Assembly: GCA_030149525.1 (NCBI GenBank)
Contig: JASBRJ010000274.1
Location: 1-64,000 of the forward strand
Direction: 5' to 3'
Origin: a bacterium
GTDB taxonomy: Bacteria; Vulcanimicrobiota; Xenobia; Xenobiales; JADMJV01
Length of the DNA: 64,000 bases
Under the pieces are notes generated by a model, which saw only the letters and a list, made by a program, of their open reading frames with translations, made no database searches and was not told where the DNA came from. Numbering within the stretch: position 1 is the first letter of the stretch; the number at the start of each line of letters is the position of its first letter. Shown here one piece after another: positions 9,201 through 17,299 of the stretch. Position numbers and translations under genes: made by a program.

Positions 9201-9822
9201 CGTCGACGGAAAGCGGGTTCAACCACTGTTCCGGGGCACCGTAGCGAGGCGTTCCCATGGCTCCGGCTGTAACCCCAGAATTACAGGGAAGCGGTCCCTC
9301 CAGTCCCGGGTCAAGTTCGGCACTACCGAGGGTTTTCACCAGACCGAAATCGGTGATACAGACGCGGCCGTCGCCATGAATCATTAAGTTTTCCGGCTTG
9401 AGGTCGCGGTGAACCATTCCCTTAGAATGGGCGTGGACCAAACCCTCCACAATTTGGAGCAAAATCTGGATTATGCGCTCCCACTGCCCCGGGACTACTG
9501 CCCCCTGGTCCATCTTGGACTTCAAGGAGCCGCCGCTCAAGAGGTCTAGGAATAGTCCGGGCAGTTCTCCGATAGGTTGAACGAACCAGCAGCGCACGAT
9601 ATTGGGATGAACACCCAGGCGGATCCAGGATTCTGCTTCTTTGAGGTAGAGTTCTCTCGATCTCTTGTCCTGCACCACCTTAGGCAGCGGAACCTTCAGA
9701 GCAAAGTCTCGGTCCCACTCCAGGTGACGTAGGCGATAGACCTGACCCTGACCACCTTTTCCGATCAGAGCTTGGAGAACGAATCGGCCGTCTAGGACCT
9801 GTCCAGGCTGTAAATCCCCCAC
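6241..9822 (-). CDS. Ser/Thr protein kinase with TPR and beta-propeller tail
   Basis: A 1193-residue cytosolic protein. The N-terminal 300 residues form a Hanks-type kinase domain: glycine loop IGKGGQGQVY, lysine in FALKVPL, catalytic loop HRDLKPENLM, DFG in ITDFGLVK, and the activation segment ending GTPRYGAPEQW. Residues of about 315-465 are TPR-like (NNAAASLYSLGKSEKAREL, GDFDAAVQSYQKAA). The remaining 700 residues are made of repeated short beta segments with WD-like spacing and end in AHEDGITHLSMTCNGRYF...FRLWEVSW, a typical WD40 blade. No membrane segment is present, unlike many bacterial PknB-type kinases. The start is GTG. It heads a cluster with a membrane protein and an ECF sigma factor, so it probably phosphorylates a component of that pathway. 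Confidence 0.85.
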   Translation of the reverse strand: MGDLQPGQVLDGRFVLQALIGKGGQGQVYRLRHLEWDRDFALKVPLPKVVQDKRSRELYLKEAESWIRLGVHPNIVRCWFVQPIGELPGLFLDLLSGGSLKSKMDQGAVVPGQWERIIQILLQIVEGLVHAHSKGMVHRDLKPENLMIHGDGRVCITDFGLVKTLGSAELDPGLEGPLPCNSGVTAGAMGTPRYGAPEQWLNPLSVDETTDLYSLGVIMFELLCGQRPFDPPDLGSTPIQIIERHIGQEPPHPCSLREDIPPALAALCLRLLSKHQAQRPHSAEAVLTELSEGLYNLSGHRYQRPSPVPGGERPDLLNNAAASLYSLGKSEKARELLLKGLMLEAGHPQCLYNLVQLDLREGKLTRKEALLRLERARADFGVALLHIECGHGREAVDFLSRIPEDEKSGYLHRLEGDAAMYAGDFDAAVQSYQKAAQRMPNDLPTRQRQKMAQERTTVADGHVYFPPLGSRHRNRHHRLSVKIALSPHSDTLLAMDESEVLGLPLERDGVLRQAKRELYSTPVVWSDAEDQILLLQDRSAFEIWDLKRWQQLARTEGRVVARDVKLSRLLAQTSEGFFLLELAHQRATPLTFAKGLELSSQTLAAFTYDQNGLGLLTSDGRLSALNASFQVIPLSWPPSVDNPAESRQLCLGRDLVAVSYRNSLVRCYNLGERRISAQVELGFLPETLSFDASGQLLVASSPLEHAVLDQDGQTLLRGKGPCSLDSDGKRCLLWREPYLRLYQLNPFRHLRTWEESVAKPILIQVARDGRCALSQDEEGEYRIWQLDEDYRVFERQLLITQGQSYPELINSYESYLQHYQEALAFKNGGLLYDSYQALRRARSVSGFQQSEEALDLQWKLCSELKREGLEAVWERLYIPDVVSAQFTSDGSRLLLAKADMLELFEISGPRIESKLVIRPGYQPVAAHLLKQKGGGDLILLLGLEGDFGYYLVESGEVQFQDRLKTGRISKVQFHGESALIQTVSGQAFTLGLGSGRMSEALPLWERSLKDAFILEDEKALIITHQGYLMACLKKNTTSLNGPAHEDALTSEVTFCADVPDSKVRMLGFQDGGLSWTHQRSGRSLFSFQPTGNPIISAAMNLETALGVCVDNAGEIHLFDLGQGRPLDRFVAHEDGITHLSMTCNGRYFTTRSRSGQFRLWEVSWLLSEKEGRSEVEWFPGSVMGRIGKFFGLG

Positions 9823-9865
9823 CGTCCGAACATTCTGGCACTGCAGGCGTTAGCCTGCCCCTCTC

Positions 9866-10258
9866 CTACCAGAAAGTTCGCATGGGATTGTCGCTCCAGG
9901 AAGAGACGAGACTTGCTGCCTCGCTTTCGAGTTCCCAATTTTTGAGGTCTCGTTTCACCAATTCGATGAGTTGAAAGTTGGGTTGAGAAAATTGAACGGC
10001 GACGCAGTAGCGGCGGCCGCCGAAAGCTGATTCGACTCGGCGCACCTCGCATAGTGTGGGGTTGAGTTCATGTTTTCCGAGCTTGAAGGCGAGCTCAAGC
10101 TTTTCTCCCAGAGGGAGTTGATAGGGGGAATCGAGCAGCGCCCCTCCTTGGGAAAGATCCATGGTTTTCACGCCGAACACGGGATTTTCCCCGACCTTGA
10201 CCTTCGCGGTGATAGAGTGCAGCACCCTGGGGGCTGAACGCTGGTCCTTCGCACTCAT
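9866..10258 (-). CDS. PilZ-domain protein
   Basis: A 130-residue protein with the PilZ pattern: basic APRV near the N-terminus, then DLSQGGALLDSP and a beta-rich C-terminal half (PTLCEVRRVE...RYCVAVQF). PilZ domains bind cyclic di-GMP through an RxxxR motif and a (D/N)xSxxG motif. The second is intact, while the first is only partly recognisable, so ligand binding is uncertain. I place the start at 10,258 because GGAG lies eight bases upstream. A longer frame to 10,333 exists. It ends 43 nt before the Ser/Thr kinase start on the same strand and may be co-transcribed with it. Confidence 0.7.
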   Translation of the reverse strand: MSAKDQRSAPRVLHSITAKVKVGENPVFGVKTMDLSQGGALLDSPYQLPLGEKLELAFKLGKHELNPTLCEVRRVESAFGGRRYCVAVQFSQPNFQLIELVKRDLKNWELESEAASLVSSWSDNPMRTFW

Positions 10259-10359
10259 GGCGAGGGCTCCGTGTATGAGAAAATGGTTATACTCACCCTT
10301 ATATATTGAAAGCTTCATCCTTCGACCTGTCAAGACCCCTAAGAGGTCCTTTTTGAGAC

Positions 10360-10788
10360 ATGAACCCTGGAATGACCTGGATCATTGATAGAAAGGTCGT
10401 TTTCGTATATAAAGTTGGGGTGAAGTTCACCTCGATAATCACAGCCGTTGTGGCAGCCCTTGTTCTTTGGGGTCTGTCCGGTCTTTGTGCGGCGAGCGCG
10501 GAGCCGCTCCCGGTGGATTCCCCGGCGCTGATCGAGCAATTTTGTGGTAGTCGCCCCCCGGCGAGTCTTCTCTGCCCCAAAACCGGGCTCAAAGAGTGTC
10601 GTTGTTTTTTGTCCAGTAAGTCGGCGACAGCGGAGACGCTCTTTCTCCAAACTCCAGAGATAAAGACGGCCCCCCGCCGTCGCATGAGTCGCCCTTTGAC
10701 CCGATTGTTGCCTCGTACCGAATACCGTCTAGTAGAGTCGAAGCATCAGCCCTCTCCACTTGAACGTCCGCCCCGTTTCGCGGCTTAG
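10360..10788 (+). CDS. Small secreted protein, unrecognised
   Basis: A 142-residue frame whose residues 22-46 form a good signal peptide (positive start, long hydrophobic core, AASA before the mature part). The mature part has four cysteines within about 40 residues and an arginine/proline-rich tail. A GTG at 10,420 would place the signal peptide at the exact N-terminus and is a likely alternative start. The gene runs divergently from the PilZ gene and about 70 nt before the SCO-like gene. No family recognised. Open frames on the other strand here lack comparable features. Confidence 0.4.
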   Translation: MNPGMTWIIDRKVVFVYKVGVKFTSIITAVVAALVLWGLSGLCAASAEPLPVDSPALIEQFCGSRPPASLLCPKTGLKECRCFLSSKSATAETLFLQTPEIKTAPRRRMSRPLTRLLPRTEYRLVESKHQPSPLERPPRFAA

Positions 10789-10861
10789 CAAATAACCGTT
10801 TAGCCCCTTCGAAACATGTTCAGTTGACTCGACCTTTCAATGAGTCCTGGAGAGGAAAATT

Positions 10862-11428
10862 ATGCGTACCTTTCAGAAATTCTTACTTTTATTGTTGCTG
10901 GCCACCATCACTCCCGTTCTGGCCGAGAGTCTCTCTGTGGGAGACACCGTTCCTGATTTCACCTTAATCAATCAAAACGGAGAGAAAACATCTCTCTCGG
11001 ACTTCAAAAATAAGGGTGTGGTCCTCAGTTTTCTTTACACCTCGTGTCCTTACCCCAGCAAATGCCCTATGATCGGGCGCAAGCTGTCAAGCCTTGCGGA
11101 GCTGACCCAGAAGGTCGGTTCGGGAGACGAATTACAGGTTGTGGCCATTACTCTCGACCCTAAGAACGACACCCCGGAGGCTCTCAAGGCCTACGCTCAG
11201 GGCTTTGATGAGAGCCACCGAAACTGGATGTTTCTGACCGGTTCGGAGCAGGATGTGGCCAAGATTGCTGGGGGATTCGGAGTCGTCTATTGGGATCAAG
11301 ACGGTGTCATTCAACACAACATGAAGACAGTCTATATCGATCCTCAGCGGCGAATCCAGATCGTGAAGTCCGGTAGCGATTGGCGACCCGGCGAGTTTGC
11401 TGCTGAAATTCAGCGGATGAAAAAGTAA
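10862..11428 (+). CDS. SCO1/SenC-like thioredoxin-fold protein
   Basis: A 188-residue exported protein with a signal peptide ending near AES (residue 22). The thioredoxin fold follows: VGDTVPDFTLINQNG, then the redox/metal pair in SCPYPSKCP (Cys62 and Cys68), and a conserved histidine in QHNMKTVYI near residue 151. The CPxPxxCP form and the distant histidine are the pattern of SCO-like copper chaperones, which load copper into cytochrome oxidase or act as thiol oxidoreductases. No oxidase gene lies beside it. AGGAAA eight or so bases before the ATG supports the start. A peroxiredoxin-like role is the alternative. Confidence 0.75.
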   Translation: MRTFQKFLLLLLLATITPVLAESLSVGDTVPDFTLINQNGEKTSLSDFKNKGVVLSFLYTSCPYPSKCPMIGRKLSSLAELTQKVGSGDELQVVAITLDPKNDTPEALKAYAQGFDESHRNWMFLTGSEQDVAKIAGGFGVVYWDQDGVIQHNMKTVYIDPQRRIQIVKSGSDWRPGEFAAEIQRMKK

Positions 11429-11467
11429 TCCCTACGGTCGCGCCTCGGCACGGGGCGCGGCCCGGAT

Positions 11468-12079
11468 TTACGGCGTTTTAATCTTGATCGACTCCACCAG
11501 GACCAGTTCGCAAGCACCGTTGCCTGAGTCGTTGCGTGTGAGTGAACTCCTCCAGCGCCATCCGTCGGTGGCGCTCACCTCCACAAGGTAACCCTCGATG
11601 GTGACGATATCTTCTGCTTCCACATCGGTGAGCTTTGAGTCGGTGTAGCTATCTTTGCCGATCATGTGCATGTTGGCCGTGTGGCTCTTGACTACGCTTG
11701 AAGGAGCCCCCGGGTCATCCCACTCGTAGCGATAGTATCGGTGAAGTTTGTAGAAGTCGAACTGTTGCAGTACGGCTGTATCGGAGGCCGGCCCCCAGGC
11801 CACGGTGAGATCCATGGGAGAGACATCGGCTTCCCGGTCGGTACGGTATCGGTCGGCGATAATCACTCGGGCCGTCATGTCGAATTTAGCCAGAGCCTGG
11901 ATGAGATAACCGTTCTTTTTCCACTGTTTTTTCTCTTTGAGATCCGTTTGGACAGGTTCCTCGGGAGCCACGGCTTGCCCCGGTGGGTACTCCCAACGGT
12001 TTCCCAGGCCGAAGACGAGAAACAGAATGAGACCGGCCAGAACGACGATGAAGATCAATAAACTCTTGTAAGACGTCAT
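11468..12079 (-). CDS. Membrane-anchored protein, unrecognised
   Basis: A 203-residue protein with one N-terminal membrane helix (about 7-27) and a soluble, presumably periplasmic, domain. The domain is rich in aromatic residues (FYKLHRYYRYEW, near 105) and ends in a beta-rich segment that includes ATDGWRWRSSLTRND and CELVLVES. I do not recognise the family with certainty. Similar single-helix proteins with a Y..YRYxW segment occur widely as uncharacterised genes. It is convergent with the SCO-like gene, leaving 39 nt between stops, which hold a GC-rich hairpin (GCGCCTCGGCACGGGGCGCGGC) that may terminate both. Confidence 0.55.
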   Translation of the reverse strand: MTSYKSLLIFIVVLAGLILFLVFGLGNRWEYPPGQAVAPEEPVQTDLKEKKQWKKNGYLIQALAKFDMTARVIIADRYRTDREADVSPMDLTVAWGPASDTAVLQQFDFYKLHRYYRYEWDDPGAPSSVVKSHTANMHMIGKDSYTDSKLTDVEAEDIVTIEGYLVEVSATDGWRWRSSLTRNDSGNGACELVLVESIKIKTP

Positions 12080-12315
12080 GGGAGTTGCCCTCCTGGAACG
12101 AACCCAGTTCCAGAGACATCAGCGTCTATGAGCCCGCGAGCCCAAAGGGGAGTCGTCGAAAAGATGAAAAAGAGAACTCTCCAGCGCATGTCTTCAATAG
12201 TTTTTACAATCTGTTAACATATTAAACAGTTTAGAGAATTTTGGTGGAAGATGTTCTGGTAGAGTAGTGGAAAGTAAAGGCGATAAGAAAATATCGTCGG
12301 GCAAGGATACGCAGG

Positions 12316-13245
12316 ATGTCTAGAATTAACAATAACAGCGGAATCAATAATTCCCCTCGTCCCTTTTTCGCGCAGTGGGCCGGTCAACAGACCAGTGGAG
12401 TGTCTTCCTACGGATCCTCCAATTTCATCAACTCTCGGGGACATTTCGAGAAAACTCTCTATGGAATGCGCCAGCTCAATCAGGGATTCGCCTCTTTTCT
12501 GGGCGGGCAATCGCCGCTCGGTCAGAACCCCAGTCGTCCGTTCTGGGCTCAGTTTCTTCAGTCTCAACATCCCGGCACCGCCGTCACCATGAAGTTTCCC
12601 TCCGACGCCGAAGACGGCGGCGGAAATCCCAATCCTACACCAGGGCCCGGTCCTATTCAGACTATGAAGTATCCTTCCGACAATGAAGACGGCGGAGGCG
12701 GTCCCAAGCCCACACCCGGTCCCGGTCCTATCGCCACCATGAAGTTCCCGTCCGACAATGAAGACGGCGGAGGCGGCCCCAAGCCAACCCCCGGCCCCGG
12801 ACCTATCTATACCACCATGAAGTTTCCGTCCGACAACGAAGACGGCGGAGGCGGCCCCAAGCCCACACCCGGTCCCGGTCCGATCGCCACCATGAAGTTC
12901 CCGTCCGACAACGAAGACGGCGGAGGCGGCCCCAAGCCGACCCCCGGCCCCGGGCCGATCGATAGCACCAAGAAGAACGACGCCGACAAAGAAGACGGCG
13001 GCGGCGGCCCCAAGCCCACCCCCGGTCCCGGTCCGATCGCCACCATGACGTGTCCATCCGACACTGAAGACGGCGGCGGCGGCCCCAAGCCGACCCCAGG
13101 GCCCGGACCCGGCCCGATCACCACCATGAAGTTTCCTTCCGACAATGAAGACGGCGGAGGAGGGCCCACGCCGCTTCCCGGGCCGAAACCCGGGCCTATC
13201 ACGACCCTCAAGTTTCCCTCCGACAACGAGGACGTGGGAGTCTAG
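12316..13245 (+). CDS. Multi-core microviridin-type graspetide precursor
   Basis: A 309-residue precursor. Two segments match the PFFARFL leader motif that docks microviridin ligases: PFFAQW (residues 16-21) and PFWAQFL (75-81). From residue 91 the protein is nine repeats of about 25 residues, each a core TMKFPSDNED followed by a GGGGPKPTPGPGPI linker. Cores start at residues 91, 116, 141, 167, 192, 218, 243, 270 and 297. Seven keep Thr, Lys, Ser, Asp and Glu/Asp in the TxKxPSDxED spacing that forms the two esters and one amide of microviridins. The sixth (TKKNDADKED) and seventh (TMTCPSDTED) are degenerate. The final core ends the protein, without a linker. An ATP-grasp ligase follows 28 nt later. 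Function as protease inhibitor is only an analogy to known microviridins. Confidence 0.88.
   Translation: MSRINNNSGINNSPRPFFAQWAGQQTSGVSSYGSSNFINSRGHFEKTLYGMRQLNQGFASFLGGQSPLGQNPSRPFWAQFLQSQHPGTAVTMKFPSDAEDGGGNPNPTPGPGPIQTMKYPSDNEDGGGGPKPTPGPGPIATMKFPSDNEDGGGGPKPTPGPGPIYTTMKFPSDNEDGGGGPKPTPGPGPIATMKFPSDNEDGGGGPKPTPGPGPIDSTKKNDADKEDGGGGPKPTPGPGPIATMTCPSDTEDGGGGPKPTPGPGPGPITTMKFPSDNEDGGGGPTPLPGPKPGPITTLKFPSDNEDVGV
12586..13234 (+). repeat. Nine tandem core-linker repeats
   Basis: About 75-nt units, one per core peptide, differing mostly at third codon positions in the first five units and more strongly in units 6-9. The repeats are so regular that a frame of 358 codons also stays open on the other strand, which I regard as a by-product of the repeat composition. 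Confidence 0.85.
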
Positions 13246-13273
13246 AGACTCTTCCACCTGAGTCGTTTCAAAG

Positions 13274-14242
13274 ATGGTTTTGCTGCTCACCCACAGTGGT
13301 GACTTCTACACTGTTGATCTGGTTCAGGCTGCGCTGCAGGAATTGGGGACTCCGTTCTTTCGAGTCAACACCGATCTTCTTCCAGTTCAGTATCCGGTCT
13401 CGGTGGATTTCGCCGCCGGTGAACCGGTCCTGACGTTCCATCTAGAGGAGGCGCCGGTTCGCTTGAGTTCGACTCAGGTGAAGAGCGTTTGGTGTCGAAG
13501 GTTGTGGCCGGCTCAATTCCCCGAGGATTGTCCGCTGGACCTCGTAGAACAGTGTCGGCCCGCGGCCACTCAGCTTGTTCTGGACGGATTGGCGCTTTTT
13601 CGAGATGCTCTCTGGATGAATCCCATCGATCACGGAACACGCGCGGAATCGAAGATTCTGCAACTTAACCTGGCCCATGAGATTCAGATGCCCACGCCGG
13701 AAACGCTTATCACTAACGAGCCGCAAAAGATTCATGACTTCTTCCATCGTCACCAGGGCAAGATTATCACGAAACTTCTGGTCCCCACCGTGGTCTCCAT
13801 GGAGTTTCATCAAGACTTTACCTATACATGCATGGTCCGCGAAGAGCATCTGGCCCACCTGAATCAGGTGAGGGGAAGGCCCCAGATATTTCAGCCTTTT
13901 CTCAGAAAGCTCAGGGAATACCGGGTGGCGGTGGTCGGTGAGCAGTTCTTCGTCGGAGCTCTGGACGTGCCGTCGACCGGTCCCCTCGCCATCGACTGGC
14001 GCCAGGCCACGGAGAACGACGGGCTAAAATGGGAAAACAGGGCCCTACCCGACGAGATCGCGGATAAGGCCCTGCAGTTAATGGAGCTTCTTGGTCTCAC
14101 CTTCGGCGTCTTCGATTTTGTAGAAACTCTAGACGGGGAGTTCTACTTCCTCGAAGTCAACCAGGCCGGGGAATGGGGAATGCTGCAAAGAGATCTTGAG
14201 CTTCCCATCGCCCAGGCCATAGCTCGTGAGCTCAGCGTCTAG
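13274..14242 (+). CDS. ATP-grasp graspetide ligase, MvdD/MdnC-like
   Basis: A 322-residue protein of the ATP-grasp ribosomal peptide maturase group. The N-terminus VLLLTHSGDFYTVDLV, followed by RVNTDLLP, is the typical opening of MvdC/MvdD-type enzymes. The C-terminal half has the ATP-grasp core with acidic metal ligands in FDFVETLDGEFYFLEVNQAGEW. It follows the multi-core precursor in the same direction. Microviridins normally need two such ligases, one for esters and one for the amide. Only one is present here, with no acetyltransferase, so it may form only the esters, do both steps, or act with an enzyme encoded elsewhere. The stop codon overlaps that of the convergent aldehyde dehydrogenase (CTAG). 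Confidence 0.88.
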   Translation: MVLLLTHSGDFYTVDLVQAALQELGTPFFRVNTDLLPVQYPVSVDFAAGEPVLTFHLEEAPVRLSSTQVKSVWCRRLWPAQFPEDCPLDLVEQCRPAATQLVLDGLALFRDALWMNPIDHGTRAESKILQLNLAHEIQMPTPETLITNEPQKIHDFFHRHQGKIITKLLVPTVVSMEFHQDFTYTCMVREEHLAHLNQVRGRPQIFQPFLRKLREYRVAVVGEQFFVGALDVPSTGPLAIDWRQATENDGLKWENRALPDEIADKALQLMELLGLTFGVFDFVETLDGEFYFLEVNQAGEWGMLQRDLELPIAQAIARELSV

Positions 14243-15588
14243 CCGATCATAATACTTTTGGTATTGATGAACTCACGGATTCCGTGTCCACCATGTTCTC
14301 GACCGTAGCCACTGTTCTTGACTCCACCGAAAGGCAGATTCGGCTGAGCCAGATGGTAGGCGTTGATGTTCACCATTCCGGTGTCGAAATATTTTCTGGC
14401 CATCTCAATCGCTTTGCCTTTGTCGGCCGAGAAGATACCGCCGCCCAGTCCGAAAACAGAGTCGTTGGCGATACGCATGGCGTCTTCGGCGTCTTTAGCC
14501 TTAATGAGTGAGGCTACCGGACCGAACAGCTCTTCGTCGTAGGCCGGCATACCCGGTTTCACATTTTCCAGCAAGGTGGGAGGGTAAAAGAAGCCGGCGC
14601 CTTCGGGGATTTCTCCGCCCAGTAGACAGGTGGCACCACGTTGGATCGACTCTTTGACCTGTTCGTGGAGTTTTTCACGCAGGTCTTGCCGTGCCATGGG
14701 TGCCGTTTCCACCTCTTTGGCGGCCGCCACAAAGCGCTTTTTGAATTCCTCGTAGATGGATTCCACAACGATGAAACGCTTGGCCGCCACACAGGTTTGG
14801 CCGGCGTTGTTGAATCGACCCATAGAACAGGCTTCTATCGTCTTGTCGAGTTCCGCGTCGGCCAAAACGATGTAGGCGTCGTTGCTTCCCAGTTCTAGAA
14901 CCGTCTTTTTCAGCGCTTTAGCAGCCTTTTTGGCGATTTTCCGCCCGGCGGCCGAGCTTCCGGTGAAAGTGACTCCGCGAACTCTCTTGTGCTTGATGAC
15001 AGATTCCGCAACGTCATGATCGATTTTCAGATGGAGGAAGATGCCTTCGGGGAGACCGGCCTCTTTGGCCAGTTCTTCCAGCTTTTCCGCCATGCCCCAA
15101 ACGTTGGCAGCGTGCTTCAGGAGCACGCCGTTACCGGCCACCAGGTTGGGGGCGGTGTATCGAATAACCTGATAGATGGGGAAGTTCCAGGGCTGAATGC
15201 CGAAAATGACGCCGATAGGTTGGTGAGTGACCAGAGCGCGACCGCCTCCCTCTAGGGGATGATTCTCGTCTTGAAGTTCGCGGGGACCATGCTCGGCAGT
15301 GTATTCGCAGATGGAGCTGCAGAGGTCGACCTCTTGTTTGCCTTCTTCCAGAAGTTTTCCCATCTCCCGGTTCATCAGTTCAGCCAAGGAATCTTTATGC
15401 TTCTGTAGGGTCTCACCGAGCTTTTTGACCAGTTTGGCCCTTTCCGCAATAGGGGTTTCGCGCCAGTCTAGAAAGCTCTTGTGGCACTGCTCTACCTTTT
15501 GCAAGGCTTCATCTTTGCTGAGAAGTTCGAAGGTGTTCAGTTGTTCTTCCGTTGCCGGATTTTTCGTTTGTAAAGTTTGAGTAGACAT
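14239..15588 (-). CDS. NAD(P)-dependent aldehyde dehydrogenase, Sad/YneI-like
   Basis: A 449-residue ALDH superfamily enzyme that oxidises an aldehyde to the acid. Seen are the glycine motif of the cofactor site (VTFTGSSAAGRKIA), the general-base glutamate in LELGSND, the catalytic cysteine in FNNAGQTCVAAKRF, and the C-terminal PFGGVKNSGYGREHG. Length and motif wording are closest to succinate-semialdehyde dehydrogenases of the short YneI/Sad type, but the substrate is not certain. No neighbouring 4-aminobutyrate gene supports a specific pathway. It is convergent with the graspetide ligase and is followed 70 nt later on the same strand by nothing but the divergent end of the oxidase locus. 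Confidence 0.85.
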   Translation of the reverse strand: MSTQTLQTKNPATEEQLNTFELLSKDEALQKVEQCHKSFLDWRETPIAERAKLVKKLGETLQKHKDSLAELMNREMGKLLEEGKQEVDLCSSICEYTAEHGPRELQDENHPLEGGGRALVTHQPIGVIFGIQPWNFPIYQVIRYTAPNLVAGNGVLLKHAANVWGMAEKLEELAKEAGLPEGIFLHLKIDHDVAESVIKHKRVRGVTFTGSSAAGRKIAKKAAKALKKTVLELGSNDAYIVLADAELDKTIEACSMGRFNNAGQTCVAAKRFIVVESIYEEFKKRFVAAAKEVETAPMARQDLREKLHEQVKESIQRGATCLLGGEIPEGAGFFYPPTLLENVKPGMPAYDEELFGPVASLIKAKDAEDAMRIANDSVFGLGGGIFSADKGKAIEMARKYFDTGMVNINAYHLAQPNLPFGGVKNSGYGREHGGHGIREFINTKSIMIG

Positions 15589-15660
15589 GAAAACAGCATC
15601 CCATGTCTTGGCAGCCAGCTTACCCGTCGAAAGAGTCGCTTGGGGGCACTCGACCGGACG

Positions 15661-17211
15661 CTATACCACGTTCACCAGTTGCATCATTCCGATATCTTCA
15701 TGGACAAGGACATGGCAATGAAGCACAAACATCCCCTTGAAGTCGGGGAACCTCTGTCTTACGGTAACGCTTCCCATAGGTGGGATGTCGACCGTGTCGA
15801 GCCATATCGGTTCTGTCAAGGGAAAACCGTTAAGTTCGCCCGTCGAGGTGGCCACGACTTGAAACGGATTGATATGGATATGGTGGGAATGCCAGGCTCC
15901 GCTGGTGTTGGAAAGGGTCCATTCGATCACCGCATTGAGTGGGATGGTTTGGTCGACTCTATGGGGATCGAACCTTTCACCGTTAATGGTGAAGTTAGAA
16001 GCCTGAGCGTTGCCGATCATAGGCCCGTTCATGTTGCTGACACTGTAGACGAGATCTCTTCGTTCGGTGATTTCCGAGGCATCAATGGTGGGAAGTTGAG
16101 CCGGTGTTGGTAGGACCGAGGGGAGGGTCATGTTTTGTTGAGGGCCCGCCACAACCACGGTGGCCAGGACAACTTCGGGGGTAGGGGCGCCTCCACCGTT
16201 TTGGAAGCTTTTCTTCACAATGCGATAGGTCCCCGGGGTCTGAAATTGAAGCAAGAGATCGGCTCAGTTAGCCGGAGCCAGACGGATCTCCGAGAGCGGC
16301 TTGACTTGCTTGAGAGTGATGCCGTCGAGGGACATGACGTTGAGAGTTGTGCTGTCTATCGCCAGGGGCATGGTGTTGCGGGCGCTTCCGTTGAGAACGC
16401 GAAGGCGTATGGTGCGACCCGGTGCCACTGTGAGTTCCGGTTGATATTGGCCGTTAACTAGAAAGAACGAGTCGGCTCTCACAAAGGGAGAAGGAACCAC
16501 ATAGTCGGGCACCTGAAAAGGCTCGGAGCTGGGAGGTTGGGAGGAGATTCCCGACAGGTTGATTTCGGAAATGACGAAGTCAAGATCGGTGGCCGCTCTC
16601 ACCTCGGGCACTTCATCGGCCCCTCCCTCCACGATCAGAAGGCCGAGCATACCGCTGAGGAGATGCATGGCGGTTTTGCCGTGGGTGTGGGCGTGGTACC
16701 AGAAAGTCCCCGCCGGATGATCCTCGGGAATGTCGTAGACGTAGGTGTAGGAGGTCCCGGGCTCAATGTTGATAAGGACGTTGTCCTGATCAGGGGAGAC
16801 ATGAAGTCCGTGGGTGTGGAGATTGATGGTGTTGAAATGGTGGGGCGTGTTGTGGTCGGGCGGAACGGGGTCGGTGTTAGGCGGCAAATTGTTGTGGAGC
16901 TGAATGGTCAACTGGTCGCCCGGTTTGACTCGAAGAGTGGGACCGCCCAGAAAGCCGTTCCAGGTTCTCAGTCGAGCCGTCCGATTCCCTACCGGTGTTG
17001 TCACCGTGACATCGGCATAGGAGATGTTGAAGGTGGTCAACAGGCGACCGCCGGTAGAGCGAATTTCGGGTGGCTGGGTCATCCCCGCTGCGGGTGGTCC
17101 GAAGTCTGTTAGGACGGGAGAGAAGCTGTTGGAGCCACCTCCGCAACCGGTGGCCACGGCAGCAGCAGCCAACGAACCTATTCTCAGAAAATCACGACGC
17201 GAAACACTCAA
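15661..17211 (-). pseudogene. Multicopper oxidase interrupted by in-frame TGA
   Basis: A three-domain multicopper oxidase of 516 codons that is open throughout except for a TGA at 16,264-16,266. The stop falls inside LAPAN-stop-ADLLLQF, where family members read LAPGxRADLL, so a CGA (Arg) to TGA change is the simplest explanation. Upstream are a twin-arginine signal (RRDFLRIG), a possible lipobox before Cys23, and the copper motifs HTHGLH and YHAHTHG. The other two copper motifs, HSHHIH and HCHVLVHEDIGMM, lie after the stop. A protein ended at the stop would lose type 1 copper ligands and be inactive. Natural readthrough or a sequencing error are alternatives. Other genes here use TGA as a normal stop. 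Confidence 0.8.
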
Positions 17212-17299
17212 GACAAAATCCTCCCAATCGATCTTGCATTTTACGACGGGAGAGCCCTGCCTTCAATGAGGCGCTAAACTTTGCTTGAAATGACGTGGC

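Noticed and set aside
12586-13234. CRISPR array
   Set aside because: The regular spacing comes from protein-coding repeats with nearly identical linkers, and there are no unique spacers or cas genes.
12214-13290. A 358-codon open frame on the minus strand across the graspetide repeats
   Set aside because: It is open because the GGNGGN/CCNGGN repeats contain no stops in that frame. The product is a monotonous VGRxLHGGDR repeat without known motif, while the plus frame has leader motifs, cores and the ligase gene downstream.
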